This document shows, piece by piece, positions 36,386 through 49,741 of a stretch of 64,000 nucleotides of DNA. The DNA is from Clusia tigrina (lineage: Eukaryota; Arthropoda; Insecta; Diptera; Clusiidae): NCBI GenBank assembly GCA_920105625.2, contig OV050033.1:96288280-96352279 (forward strand), written 5' to 3'. The translations under genes and the position numbers were made by a program. Under the pieces are notes generated by a model. The model saw only the letters and a list, made by a program, of their open reading frames with translations, was not told the DNA's origin and did no database searches. Position 1 is the first letter of the stretch. Each line of letters opens with the position of its first letter.

Positions 36386-39300
36386 TTGAGTCCCACATCA
36401 AACACTGATAAAAATTCAAATGGCCCTAACTTCTATACGGTACGTCTTACACCTATCAAAGTTTGCAACATACAAATGCTTGTAACTTTTTACTGGAGTG
36501 TCATAAAACCTTGAAATTTTGTAACAATAAAGTACTCTAGCCTCTTGTCAATTTAAGCTATCGCTCAAAGCTGTGCTACCCTTGAGTCCCAAATCAAACA
36601 CTGATAAAGCTTCAAATGGCCCAAACTTCTATACGGTACGTCCTACACCTATCAAAGTTTGCAACATACAAATGCTTGTAACTTTTTACTGGAGCGTCAT
36701 AAAACCTTGAAATTTTGTAACAATAAAGTACTGGAGCCTCTTGTCAATTTAAGCTATCGCTCAAAGCTGTGCTACCCTTGAGTCCAAAATCAAACACTGA
36801 TAAAACTTCAAATGGCCCTAACATCTATACGGTACTTCCTACACCTATCAAAGTTTGCAACATATAAATGCTTGTAACTTTTTACTGGAGCGTCATAAAA
36901 CCTTGAAATTTTGTAACAATTAAGTACTCGAGCCTCTTGTCAATTTAAGCTATCGCTCAAAGCTAAGCTACCCTTGAGACCCAAATCAAACACTGATAAA
37001 ACTTTAAATGGCAATAACTTCTATACGGTACGTCCTACACCTATCAAAGTTTGCAACATACAAATACTTGTAACTTTTTACTGGAGCGTCATAAAACCTT
37101 GAAATTTTGTAACAATAAAATACTCGAGCCTCTTGTCAATTTAAGCTATCGATCAAAGCTATGCTACCCTTGAGTCCCAAATCAAACACTGATAAAACTT
37201 CTAATGGCCCTAACTTCTATACGGTAGGTCCTACACCTATCAAAGTTTGCAACATACAAATACTTGTAACTTTTTACTGGAGCGTCATAAAACCTTCAAA
37301 TTTTGTAACAATAAAGTACTCGAGCCTCATGTCAATTTAAGCTATCGCTCAAAGCTATGCTACCCTTGAGTCCCAAATCAAACACTGATAAAACTTCAAA
37401 TGGCCCTAACTTCTATACGGTACGTCCTACACCTATCAAAGTTTGCAACATATAAATGGTTGTAACTTTTTAGTGCAGCGTCATAAAACCTCGAAATTTT
37501 GTAACAATAAAATACTCGAGCCTCTTGTCAATTTAAGCTATCGCTCAAAGCTATGCTCCCCTTGAGTCCCAAATCAAACACTGATAAAATTTCAAATGGC
37601 CCTAACTTCTATACGGTACGTCCTACACCTATCAAAGTTTGCAACACACAAATGCTTGTAACCTTTTACTGGAGCGTCATAAAACCTTGAAATTTTGTAA
37701 CAATAAAATACTCGAGCCTCTTGTCAATTTAAGCTATCGCTCAAAGCTATGCTACCCTTGAGTCCCAAATCTAACACTGATAAAACTTCAAATGGCCCTA
37801 ACTTCTATACGGTACGTCCTACACCTATCAAAGTTTGCAACATACAAATGCTTGTAACTTTTTCCTGGAGCGTCATAAAACCTTGAAATTTTGTAACAAT
37901 AAAGTACTCGAGCCTCTTGTCAATTTAAGCTATCGCTCAAAGCTATGCTACCCTTGAGACCCAAATCAAACACTGATAAAACTTTAAATGGCAATAACTT
38001 CTATACGGTATGTCCTACACGTATCAAAGTTTGCAACATACAAATACTTGTAACTTTTTACTGGAGCGTCATAAAACCTTGAAATTTTGTAACAATAAAA
38101 TACTTGAGCTTCTTGTCAATTTAAGCTGTCGATCAAAGCTATGCTACCCTTGAGTCCCAAATCAAACACTGATAAAACTTCAAATGGCCCTAACTTCTAT
38201 ACGGTACGTCCTACACCTATCAAAGTTTGCAACATACAAATACTTGTAACTTTTTACTGGAGCGTCATAAAACCTTCAAATTTTGTAACAATAAAGTACT
38301 CGAGCCTCTTGTCAATTTAAGCTATCGCTCAAAGCTATGCTCCCCTTGAGTCCCAAATCAAACACTGATAAAATCTCAAATGGCTCTAACTTCTATACGG
38401 TACGTCCTACACCTATCAAAGTTTGCAACATACAAATGCTTGTAACTTTTTACTGGAGCGTCATAAAACCTCGAAATTTTGTAACAATAAAATACTCGAG
38501 CCTCTTGTCAATTTCAGCTATCGCTCAAAGGTATGCTACTCTTGAGTCTCAAATCAAACACTGATAAAACTTCAAAGGGCTCTAACTTCTATACGGTACG
38601 TCTTACACCTATCAAAGTTTGCAACATACAAATGCTTGTAACCTTTTACTGGAGCGTCATAAAACCTTGAAATTTTGTAACAATAAAGTACTCGAGCCTC
38701 TTGTCAATTTAAGCTATCGCTCAAAGCTGTGCTACCCTTGAGTCCCAAATCAAACACTGATAAAAATTCAAATGACCCTAACTTCTATACGGTACGTCCT
38801 ACACCTATCAAAATTTGCAACATATAAATGGTTGTAACTTTTTAGTGCAGCGTCATAAAACCTTCAAATTTTGTAAAAATAAAATACTCGAGCCTCTTGT
38901 CAATTTAAGCTATCGCTCAAAGCTATGCTCCCCTTGAGTCCCAAATCAAACACTGATAAAATTTCAAATGGCCCTAACTTCTATACGGTACGTCCTACAC
39001 CTATCAAAGTTTGCAACATACAAATGCTTGTAACCTTTTACTGGAGCGTCATAAAACCTCGAAATTTTGTAACAATAAAGTACTCGAGCCTCTTGTCAAT
39101 TTCAGCTATCGCTCAAAGGTATGCTACTCTTGAGTCTCAAATCAAACACTGATAAAACTTCAAAGGGCTCTAACTTCTATACGGTACGTCTTACACCTAT
39201 CAAAGTTTGCAACATACAAATGCTTGTAACCTTTTACTGGAGCGTCATAAAACCTTGAAATTTTGTAACAATAAAGTACTCGAGCCTCTTGTCAATTTAA

Positions 39301-40281
39301 GCTATCGCTCAAAGCTGTGCTACCCTTGAGTCCCAAATCAAACACTGATAAAAATTCAAATGACCCTAACTTCTATACGGTACGTCCTACACCTATCAAA
39401 ATTTGCAACATATAAATGGTTGTAACTTTTTAGTGCAGCGTCATAAAACCTTGAAATTTTGTAAAAATAAAATACTCGAGCCTCTTGTCAATTTAAGCTA
39501 TCGCTCAAAGCTGTGCTACCCTTGAGTCCCAAATCAAACACTGATAAAACTTCAAATGGCCCTAATTTCTATACGGTACGTCCCACACCTATCAAAGTTT
39601 GCAACATATAAATGCTAGTAACTTTTTACTGGAGCGTCATAAAACCTCGAAATTGTGCAACAATAAAGTACTCGAGCCTCTTGTCAATTTAAGCTATCGC
39701 TCAAACCTATGCTACCCTTGAGTCCCCAATCAAACACTGATAAAATTTCAAATGGCCCTAACTTCTATACGGTACGTCCTACACCTATCAAAATTTGCAA
39801 CATACAAATGCTTGTAACTTTTTACTGGAGCGTCATAAAACCTTGAAATTTTGTAACAATAAAGTACTCGAGCCTCTTGTCAAGTTAAGCTATCGCTCAA
39901 AGCTGTGCTACTCTTGAGTCCCAAATCAAACACTGATAAAACTTTAAATGGCAATAACTTCTATACGGTACGTCCTACAGCTATCAAAGTTTGAAACATA
40001 CAAATGCTTGTAACTTTTTATTGGAGCGTCATAAAACCTTGAAATTTTTTAACAATAAAGTACTCGAGCCTCTTGTCAATTTAAGCTATTGCTCAAAGCG
40101 GTGCTACCCTTGAGTCCCAAATCAAACACTGATAAAACTTCAAATGGCCCTAACTTCTATACGGTACGTCCTACACCTATCAAAGTTTGCAACATACAAA
40201 TGCTTGTAACTTTTTACTGGAGCGTCATAAAACCTTGAAATTTTGTAACAATAAAGTACTCGAGCCTCTTGTCAATTTAAG
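36386..40281. repeat. 3,920-bp tandem duplication, copy 2 (20 monomers)
   Basis: Copy 2 of the tandem duplication. It ends at the C/T difference of 36362 versus 40282. Sequence immediately after it (GTTATCGCTC with CCATTGAG) matches the sequence immediately before copy 1, so the middle junction is the hybrid expected from unequal crossing over between aligned monomers. Such high identity means either a very young event or an assembly artefact. Confidence 0.93.
38337..39512. repeat. 3-monomer (588-bp) tandem duplication nested in copy 2
   Basis: Exact counterpart of 34417-35592, shifted by 3,920 bp, with units at 38337-38924 and 38925-39512. Its presence in both large copies orders the two duplications in time: the small one first, then the large one. 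Confidence 0.88.
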
Positions 40282-42493
40282 TTATCGCTCAAAGCTGTGC
40301 TACCATTGAGTCCCACATCAAACACTGATAAAAATTCAAATGGCCCTAACTTCTATACGGTACGTCCTACACCTATCAAAGTTTGCAACATACAAATGCT
40401 TGTAACTTTTTACTGGAGCGTCATAAAACCTTGAAATTTTGTAACAATAAAATACTCGAGCCTCTTGTCAATTTAAGCTATCGCTCAAAGCTATGCTCCC
40501 CTTGAGTCCCAAATCAAACACTGATAAAATTTCAAATGGCCCTAACTTCTATACGGTACGTCCTACACCTATCAAAGTTTGCAACATACAAATGCTTGTA
40601 ACATTTTACTGGAGCGTCATAAAACCTTGAAATTTTGTAACAATAAAGTACTCGAGCCTCTTGTCAATTTAAGCTATCGCTCAAAGCTATGCTACCCTTG
40701 AGTCCCAAATCAAACACTGATAAAACTTCAAATGGCCCTAATTTCTATACGGTACGTCCTACACCTATCAAAGTTTGCAACATATAAATGCTAGTAACTT
40801 TTTACTGGAGCGTCATAAAACCTCGAAATTGTGCAACAATAAAGTACTCGAGCCTCTTGTCAATTTAAGCTATCGCTCAAAGCTATGCTACCCTTGAGTC
40901 CCAAATCAAACACTGATAAAATTTCAAATGGCCCTAACTTCTATACGGTACGTCCTACACCTATCAAAGTTTGCAACATACAAATGCTTGTAACTTTTTA
41001 CTGGAGCGTCATAAAACCTTGAAATTTTGTAACAATAAAGTACTCGAGCCTCTTGTCAAGTTAAGCTATCGCACACAGCTGTGCTACTCTTGAGTCCCAT
41101 ATCAAACACTGATAAAACTTTAAATGGCAATAACTTCTATACGGTACGTCCTACACCTATCAAAGTTTGAAACATACAAATGCTTGTAACTTTTTACTGG
41201 AGCGTCATAAAACCTTGAAATTTTGTAACAATAAAGTACTCGAGCCTCTTGTCAATTTAAGCTATCGCTCAAAGCTGTGCTACCCTTGAGTCCCAAATCA
41301 AACACTGATAAAACTTCAAATGGCTCTAACTTCTATACGGTACGTCCTACACCTATCAAAGTTTGCAACATACAAATGCTTGTAACTTTTTACTGGAGCG
41401 TCATAAAACCTCGAAATTTTGTAACAATAAAATACTCGAGCCTCTTGTCAATTTCAGCTATCGCTCAAAGGAATGCTCCCCTTGAGTCCCAAATGAAACA
41501 CTGATAAAATTTCAAATAGCCCTTACTTCTATACGGTACGTCCTACACCTATCAAAGTTTGCAACATACCAATGCTTGTAACCTTTAACTGTAGCGTCAT
41601 AAAACCTTGAAATTTTGTAACAATAAAGTACTCGAGCCTCTTGTCAATTTAAGCTATCGCTCAAAGCTGTGCTACCCTTGAGTCCCAAATCAAACACTGA
41701 TAAAACTTCAAATGGCCCCAATTTCTATACGGTACGTCCTACACCTATCAAAGTTTGCAACATATAAATGCTAGTAACTTTTTACTGGAGCGTCATAAAA
41801 CCTCGAAATTGTGCAACAATAAAGTACTCGAGCCTCTTGTCAATTTAAGCTATCGCTCAAAGCTATGCTACCCTTGAGTCCCAAATCAAACACTGATAAA
41901 ATTTCAAATGGCCCTAACTTCTATACGGTACGTCCTACACCTATCAAAGTTTGCAATATACAAATGCTTGTAACTATTTACTGGAGCGTCATAAAACTTT
42001 GAAATTTTGTAACAATAAAGTACTCGAGCCTCTTGTCAATTTAAGCTATCGCTCAAAGCTGTGCTACCCTTGAGTCCCAAATCAAACACTGATAAAACTT
42101 CCAATGGCCCTAATTTCTATACGGTACGTCCTACACCTATCAAAGTTTGCAACATATAAATGCTAGTAACTTTTTACTGGAGCGTCATAAAACCTCGAAA
42201 TTGTGCAACAATAAAGTACTCGAGCCTCTTGTCAATTTAAGCTATCGCTCAAAGCTATGCTACCCTTGAGTCCCAAATCAAACACTGATAAAATTTCAAA
42301 TGGCCCTAACTTCTATATGGTACTTCCTACACCTATCAAAGTTTGCAACATACAAATGCTTGCAACTTTTTACTGGAGCGTCATAAAACCTTGAAATTTT
42401 GTAACAATAAAGTACTCGAGCCTCTTGTCAAGTTAAGCTATCGCTCAAAGCTGTGCTAATCTTGAGTCCCAAATCAAACACTGATAAAACTTT
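40282..42493. repeat. Block 4 start: satellite with repeated J-type monomers
   Basis: Satellite only. J-like monomers (CCTAATTTC, GCTAGTAAC, GAAATTGTGC) start at 40730, 41710 and 42102, spaced 980 and 392 bp, each followed by an AAAATTTCAAATGG monomer. The J version here has GCTAGTAAC where block 1 has GCTAGTAAG. A divergent monomer near 41514-41600 shows several isolated changes (AAATAGCCCTTAC, ATACCAATG, TTTAACTGTAGC), suggesting it has escaped homogenisation. Confidence 0.82.
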
Positions 42494-43472
42494 AAATGGT
42501 AATAACTTCTATACGGTACGTCCTACACCTATCAAAGTTTGCAACATACAAATGCTTGTAACTTTTTACTGGAGCGTCATAAAACCTTCAAATTTTGTAA
42601 CAATAAAGTACTCGAGCCTCTTGTCAATTTAAGCTATCGCTCAAAGCTGTGCTACCCTTGAGTCCCAAATCAAACACTGATAAAGCTTCAAATGGCCCTA
42701 ACTCCTATACGGTACGTCCTACACCTATCAAAGTTTGCAACATACAAATGCTTGTAACTTTTTACTGGAGCGTCATAAAACCTTGAAATTTTGTAACAAA
42801 AAAGTACTCGAGCCTCTTGTCAATTTAAGCTATCGCTCAAAGCTATCCTACCCTTGAGTCCCAAATCAAACACTGATAAAACTTCAATTGGCCCTATCTT
42901 CTATACGGTACGTCCTACACCTATCAAAGTTTGCAACATACAAATGCTTGTAACTTTTTACTGGAGCGTCATAAAACCTTGAAATTTTGTAACAATAAAG
43001 TACTCGAGCCTCTTGTCAATTTGAGCTATCGCTCAAAGCTATCCTACCCTTGAGTCCCAAATCAAACACTGATAAAACTTCAATTGGCCCTATCTTCTAT
43101 ACGGTACGTCCTACACCTATCAAAGTTTGCAACATACAAATGCTTGAAACTTTTTACTGGAGCGTCATAAAACCTTGAAATTTTGTGACAATAAAGTACT
43201 CGAGCCTCTTGTCAATTTAAGCTATCGCTCAAAGCTGTGCTACCCTTGAGTCCCAAATCAAACACTGATAAAGCTTCAAAGGGCCCTAACTTCTATACGG
43301 TACGTCCACACCTATCAAAGTTTGCAACATACAAATGCTTGTAACTTTTTACTGGAGCGTCATAAAACCTTGAAATTTTGTAACAATAAAGTACTGGAGC
43401 CTCTTGTCAATTTAAGCTATCGCTCAAAGCTGTGCTACCCTTGAGTCCCAAATCAAACACGGATAAAACTTC
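42494..43472. repeat. Five-monomer cassette, copy 1 (979 bp)
   Basis: Monomer series: TTTAAATGGTAATAAC with CCTTCAAAT; AAGCTTCAAATGG with CTAACTCCTATACGG and AACAAAAAAGTAC; AATTGGCCCTATC with TTTGAGCTATC; AATTGGCCCTATC with GCTTGAAAC and TTGTGACAAT; AAGCTTCAAAGGG with CGTCCACACC (1-bp deletion) and ACTGGAGCC. Flanking monomers differ between copies, so this is the shared core. The preceding monomer (GTACTTCC, GCTTGCAAC, GCTAATCTTGAG) is also shared by copies 1, 3 and 4. Confidence 0.9.
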
Positions 43473-45235
43473 AAATGGCCCTAACTTCTATACGTTACGT
43501 CCTACAGCTATCAAAGTTTGCAACATATAAATGCTTGTAACTTTTTACTGGAGCGTCATAAAACCTTGAAATTTTGTAACAATTAAGTACTCGAGCCTCT
43601 TGTCAATTTAAGCTATCGCTCAAAGCTATGCTACCCTTGAGTTCTAAATCAAACACTGATAAAATTTCAAATGGCCCTAACTTCTATACGGTACGTCCTA
43701 CACCTATCAAAGTTTGCAACATTCAATGGCTTGTAACTTTTTACTGGATCGTCATAAAACCTTGAAATTTTGTAACAATAAACTACTCGAGCCTCTTGTC
43801 AATTTAATCTATCGCTCAGAGCTGTGCTACCATTGAGTCCCAAATCAAACACTGATAAAACTTCAAATGGCCCTAATTTCTATACGGTACGTCCTACACC
43901 TATCAAAGTTTGCAACATATAAATGCTAGTAACTTTTTACTGGAGCGTCATAAAACCTCGAAATTTTGCAACAATAAAGTACTCGAGCCTCTTGTCAATT
44001 TAAGCTATCGCTCAAAGCTATGCTACCTTTGAGTCCCAAATCAAACACTGATAAAACTTCAAATGGCCCTAACTTCTATACGGTACGTCCTACACCTATC
44101 AAAGTTGGCAACATACAAATGCTTGTAACTTTTTACTGGAGCGTCATAAAACCTTGAAATATTGTAACAATAAAGTACTCGAGCCTCTTGTCAAGTTAAG
44201 CTATCGCTCAAAGCTGTGCTACTCTTGAGTCCCGAATCAAACACTGATAAAACTTTAAATGGCAATAACTTCTATACGGTACGGCCTACACCTATCAAAG
44301 TTTGCAACATACAAATACGTGTAACTTTTTACTGGAGCGTCATAAAACCTTGAAATTTTGTAACAATAAAATACTCGAGCCTCTTGTCAATTTAAGCTAT
44401 CGCTCAAAGCTATGCTACCCTTGAGTCCCAAATCAAACACTGATAAAACTTCTAATGGTCCTAACTTCTATACGGTACGTCCTACACCTATCAAAGTTTG
44501 CAACATACAAATACTTGTAACTTTTTACTGGAGCGTCATAAAACCTTCAAATTTTGTAACAATAAAGTACTCGAGCCTCTTGTCAATTTAAGCTATCGCT
44601 CAAAGCTATGCTACCCTTGAGTCCCAAATCAAACACTGATAAAACTTCAAATGGCCCTAACTTCTATACGGTACGTCCTACACCTATCAAAGTTTGCAAC
44701 ATATAAATGCTTGTAACTTTTTACTGGAGCGTCATAAAACCTTGAAATTTTGTAAAATTAAGTACTCGAGCCTCTTGTCAATTTAAGCTATTGCTCAAAG
44801 CTGTACTACCCTTGAGTCCCAAATCAAACACTGATAAAAATTCAAATGGCCCTAAATTCTATACGGTACGTCCTACACCTATCAAAGTTTGCAACATATA
44901 AATGGTTGTAAGTTTTTAGTGCAGCGTCATAAAACCTTGAAATTTTGTAACAATAAAATACTCGAGCCTCTTGTCAATTTAAGCTATCGCCCAAAGCTAT
45001 GCTACCCTTGAGTCCCAAATCAAACACTGATAAAACTTCTAATGGTCCTAACTTCTATACGGTACGTCCTACACCTATCAAAGTTTGCAACATACAAATA
45101 CTTGTAACTTTTTACTGGAGCGTCATAAAACCTTCAAATTTTGTAACAATAAAGTACTCGAGCCTCTTGTCAATTTAAGCTATCGCTCAAAGCTATGCTA
45201 CCCTTGAGTCCCAAATCAAACACTGATAAAACTTT
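43473..45235. repeat. Inter-cassette satellite 1, source or partner of 50721-52483
   Basis: Nine monomers with marks CGTTACGTCCTACAGC, CATTCAATGGCTTG, GGATCGTCAT, CAGAGCTG, AGTTGGCAAC, GAAATATTG, CCCGAATC, ACGGCCTACACC, AATACGTGTAAC, CTAATGGTCC and TTTTGTAAAATTAAG. Nearly all recur 7,248 bp downstream. CCTTTGAGTCCC near 44026 is private to this copy, as is CGTTACGTCC near 43493. Confidence 0.85.
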
Positions 45236-46214
45236 AAATGGTAATAACTTCTATACGGTACGTCCTACACCTATCAAAGTTTGCAACATACAAATGCTTG
45301 TAACTTTTTACTGGAGCGTCATAAAACCTTCAAATTTTGTAACAATAAAGTACTCGAGCCTCTTGTCAATTTAAGCTATCGCTCAAAGCTGTGCTACCCT
45401 TGAGTCCCAAATCAAACACTGATAAAGCTTCAAATGGCCCTAACTCCTATACGGTACGTCCTACACCTATCAAAGTTTGCAACATACAAATGCTTGTAAC
45501 TTTTTACTGGAGCGTCATAAAACCTTGAAATTTTGTAACAAAAAAGTACTCGAGCCTCTTGTCAATTTAAGCTATCGCTCAAAGCTATCCTACCCTTGAG
45601 TCCCAAATCAAACACTGATAAAACTTCAATTGGCCCTATCTTCTATACGGTACGTCCTACACCTATCAAAGTTTGCAACATACAAATGCTTGTAACTTTT
45701 TACTGGAGCGTCATAAAACCTTGAAATTTTGTAACAATAAAGTACTCGAGCCTCTTGTCAATTTGAGCTATCGCTCAAAGCTATCCTACCCTTGAGTCCC
45801 AAATCAAACACTGATAAAACTTCAATTGGCCCTATCTTCTATACGGTACGTCCTACACCTATCAAAGTTTGCAACATACAAATGCTTCAAACTTTTTACT
45901 GGAGCGTCATAAAACCTTGAAATTTTGTGACAATAAAGTACTCGAGCCTCTTGTCAATTTAAGCTATCGCTCAAAGCTGTGCTACCCTTGAGTCCCAAAT
46001 CAAACACTGATAAAGCTTCAAAGGGCCCTAACTTCTATACGGTACGTCCACACCTATCAAAGTTTGCAACATACAAATGCTTGTAACTTTTTACTGGAGC
46101 GTCATAAAACCTTGAAATTTTGTAACAATAAAGTACTGGAGCCTCTTGTCAATTTAAGCTATCGCTCAAAGCTGTGCTACCCTTGAGTCCCAAATCAAAC
46201 ACTGATAAAACTTC
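45236..46214. repeat. Five-monomer cassette, copy 2 (979 bp)
   Basis: Same series as 42494-43472, 2,742 bp downstream. It is entered from a different monomer (after ACTTCTAATGGTCC and CCTTCAAAT types) and followed by a GTGCAGCGTC monomer, so both flanks differ from copy 1. Private change: GCTTCAAAC near 45884 where the others read GCTTGAAAC. Confidence 0.9.
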
Positions 46215-47978
46215 AAATGGCCCTAACTTCTATACGGTACGTCCTACACCTATCAAAGTTTGCAACATATAAATGGTTGTAAGTTTTTAGTGCAGCGTCA
46301 TAAAACCTTGAAATTTTGTAACAATAAAATACTCGAGCCTCTTGTCAATTTAAGCTATCGCTCAAAGCTATGCTACCCTTGAGTCCCAAATCAAACACTG
46401 ATAAAACTTCTAATGGTCCTAACTTCTATACGGTACGTCCTACACCTATCAAAGTTTGCAACATACAAATACTTGTAACTTTTTACTGGAGCGTCATAAA
46501 ACCTTCAAATTTTGTAACAATAAAGTACTCGAGCCTCTTGTCAATTTAAGCTATCGCTCAAAGCTATGCTACCCTTGAGTCCCAAATCAAACACTGATAA
46601 AAATTCAAATGGCCCTAACTTCTATACGGTACGTCCTACACCTATCAAAGTTTGTAACATATAAATGGTTGTAACTTTTTAGTGCAGCGTCATAAAACCT
46701 TGAAATTTTGTAACAATAAAATACTCGAGCCTCTTGTCAATTTAAGCTATCGCTCAAAGCTATGCTCCCCTTGAGTCCCAAATCAAGCACTGATAAAATT
46801 TCAAATGGCCCTAACTTCTATACGGTACGTCCTACACCTATCAAAATTTGCAACATACAAATGCTTGTAACCTTTTACTGGAGCGTCATAAAACATTGAA
46901 ATTTTGTAACAATAAAGTACTCGAGCCTCTTGTCAATTTAAGCTATCGCTCAAAGCTATGCTCCCCTTGAGTCCCAAATCAAACACTGATAAAAACTCAA
47001 AAGGCTTTAACTTCTATACGGTACGTCCTACACCTATCAAAGTTTGCAACATACAAATGCTTGTAACTTTTTACTGGAGCGTCATAAAACCTTGAAATTT
47101 TGTAACAATAAAGTACTCGAGCCTCTTGTCAAGTTAAGCTATCGCTCAAAGCTGTGCTACTCTTGAGTCCCAAATCAAACACTGATAAAACTTTAAATGG
47201 CAATAACTTCTATACGGTACGTCCTACACCTATCAAAGTTTGCAACATACAAATACGTGTAACTTTTTACTGGAGCGTCATAAAACCTTGAAATTTTGTA
47301 ACAATAAAATACTCGAGCCTCTTGTCAATTTAAGCTATCGCTCAAAGCTATGCTACCCTTGAGTCCCAAATCAAACACTAATAAAACTTCTAATGGTCCT
47401 AACTTCTATACGGTACGTCCTACACCTATCAAAGTTTGCAACATACAAATACTTGTAACTTTTTACTGGAGCGTCATAAAACCTTCAAATTTTGTAACAA
47501 TAAAGTACTCGAGCCTCTTGTCAATTTAAGCTATCGCTCAAAGCTATGCTACCCTTGAGTCCCAAATCAAACACTAATAAAACTTCTAATGGCCCTAACT
47601 TCTATACGGTACGTCCTACACCTATCAAAGTTTGCAACATATAAATGCTTGTAACTTTTTACTGGAGCATCATAAAACCTTGAAATTTTGTAACAATAAA
47701 GTACTCGAGCCTCTTGTCAATTTAAGCTATCGCTCAAAGCTATGCTACCCTTGAGTCCCAAATCAAACACTGATAAAATTTCAAATGGCCCTAACTTCTA
47801 TACGGTACTTCCTACACCTATCAAAGTTTGCAACATACAAATGCTTGCAACTTTTTACTGGAGCGTCATAAAACCTTGAAATTTTGTAACAATAAAGTAC
47901 TCGAGCCTCTTGTCAAGTTAAGCTATCGCTCAAAGCTGTGCTAATCTTGAGTCCCAAATCAAACACTGATAAAACTTT
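46215..47978. repeat. Inter-cassette satellite 2
   Basis: Nine monomers, satellite only. Marks are GTGCAGCGTC with GGTTGTAAG, AATCAAGCACTG, AAAACATTGAAAT, CAAAAGGCTTTAAC, GTCAAGTTAAG, AATACGTGTAAC, CACTAATAAAAC with CTAATGGTCC, GGAGCATCAT, and GTACTTCC with GCTTGCAAC. The part from AAAACATTG to CTAATGGTCC reappears in block 5 (near 52970 and 54930), so this is another donor-recipient pair. Confidence 0.83.
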
Positions 47979-49060
47979 AAATGGTAATAACTTCTATACG
48001 GTACGTCCTACACCTATCAAAGTTTGCAACATACAAATGCTTGTAACTTTTTACTGGAGCGTCATAAAACCTTCAAATTTTGTAACAATAAAGTACTCGA
48101 GCCTCTTGTCAATTTAAGCTATCGCTCAAAGCTGTGCTACCCTTGAGTCCCAAATCAAACACTGATAAAGCTTCAAATGGCCCTAACTCCTATACGGTAC
48201 GTCCTACACCTATCAAAGTTTGCAACATACAAATGCTTGTAACTTTTTACTGGAGCGTCATAAAACCTTGAAATTTTGTAACAAAAAAGTACTCGAGCCT
48301 CTTGTCAATTTAAGCTATCGCTCAAAGCTATCCTACCCTTGAGTCCCAAATCAAACACTGATAAAACTTCAATTGGCCCTATCTTCTATACGGTACGTCC
48401 TACACCTATCAAAGTTTGCAACATACAAATGCTTGTAACTTTTTACTGGAGCGTCATAAAAGCTTGAAATTTTGTAACAATAAACTACTCGAGCCTCTTG
48501 TCAATTTGAGCTATCGCTCAAAGCTATCCTACCCTTGAGTCCCAAATCAAACACTGATAAAACTTCAATTGGCCCTATCTTCTATACGGTACGTCCTACA
48601 CCTATCAAAGTTTGCAACATACAAATGCTTGAAACTTTTTACTGGAGCGTCATAAAACCTTGAAATTTTGTGACAATAAAGTACTCGAGCCTCTTGTCAA
48701 TTTAAGCTATCGCTCAAAGCTGTGCTACCCTTGAGTCCCAAATCAAACACTGATAAAGCTTCAAAGGGCCCTAACTTCTATATGGTACGTCCACACCTAT
48801 CAAAGTTTGCAACATACAAATGCTTGTAACTTTTTACTGGAGCGTCATAAAACCTTGAAATTTTGTAACAATAAAGTACTGGAGCCTCTTGTCAATTTAA
48901 GCTATCGCTCAAAGCTGTGCTACCCTTGAGTCCCAAATCAAACACTGATAAAACTTCAAATGGCCCTAACTTCTATACGGTACGTCCTACAGCTATCAAA
49001 GTTTGCAACATATAAATGCTTGTAACTTTTTACTGGAGCGTCATAAAACCTTGAAATTTT
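47300..49060. repeat. 9-monomer tandem duplication in block 4, copy 1
   Basis: A segment of about 1,763 bp (9 monomers minus 1 bp) recurring immediately downstream. Paired marks are GGAGCATCAT at 47663 and 49426, cassette starts at 47979 and 49742, and CTATATGG and AAAAGCTTG in both. The left edge is approximate because sequence before about 47340 is close to consensus in both. Confidence 0.8.
47979..48957. repeat. Five-monomer cassette, copy 3 (979 bp)
   Basis: Same series, 2,743 bp after copy 2. Private marks shared with copy 4 are AAAAGCTTGAAAT (for AAAACCTTG) and CTATATGGTACGTCC. They show that copies 3 and 4 are sisters from the 1,763-bp duplication. Confidence 0.9.
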
Positions 49061-49741
49061 GTAACAATAAAATACTCGAGCCTCTTGTCAATTTAAGCTA
49101 TCGCTCAAAGCTATGCTACCCTTGAGTCCCAAATCAAACACTAATAAAACTTCTAATGGTCCTAACTTCTATACGGTACGTCCTACACCTATCAAAGTTT
49201 GCAACATACAAATACTTGTAACTTTTTACTGGAGCGTCATAAAACCTTCAAATTTTGTAACAATAAAGTACTCGAGCCTCTTGTCAATTTAAGCTATCGC
49301 TCAAAGCTATGCTACCCTTGAGTCCCAAATCAAACACTGATAAAACTTCAAATGGCCCTAACTTCTATACGGTACGTCCTACACCTATCAAAGTTTGCAA
49401 CATATAAATGCTTGTAACTTTTTACTGGAGCATCATAAAACCTTGAAATTTTGTAACAATAAAGTACTCGAGCCTCTTGTCAATTTAAGCTATCGCTCAA
49501 AGCTATGCTACCCTTGAGTCCCAAATCAAACACTGATAAAATTTCAAATGGCCCTAACTTCTATACGGTACTTCCTACACCTATCAAAGTTTGCAACATA
49601 CAAATGCTTGCAACTTTTTACTGGAGCGTCATAAAACCTTGAAATTTTGTAACAATAAAGTACTCGAGCCTCTTGTCAAGTTAAGCTATCGCTCAAAGCT
49701 GTGCTAATCTTGAGTCCCAAATCAAACACTGATAAAACTTT
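48958..49741. repeat. Inter-cassette satellite 3
   Basis: Four monomers: one with CCTACAGCTATC; one with CACTAATAAAAC, CTAATGGTCC and CCTTCAAAT; one with ATATAAATG and GGAGCATCAT; and one with GTACTTCC, GCTTGCAAC and GCTAATCTTGAG. The first is a hybrid: it begins like the post-cassette monomer and ends AATAAAATACTCG, where the homologue after copy 4 has CAATTAAGTACTCG. This places the tandem duplication junction near 49060. Confidence 0.85.

Noticed and set aside
41514..41610. Divergent monomer as the start of unique flanking DNA
   Set aside because: Despite several isolated changes it aligns end to end with the consensus and is followed by ordinary monomers.
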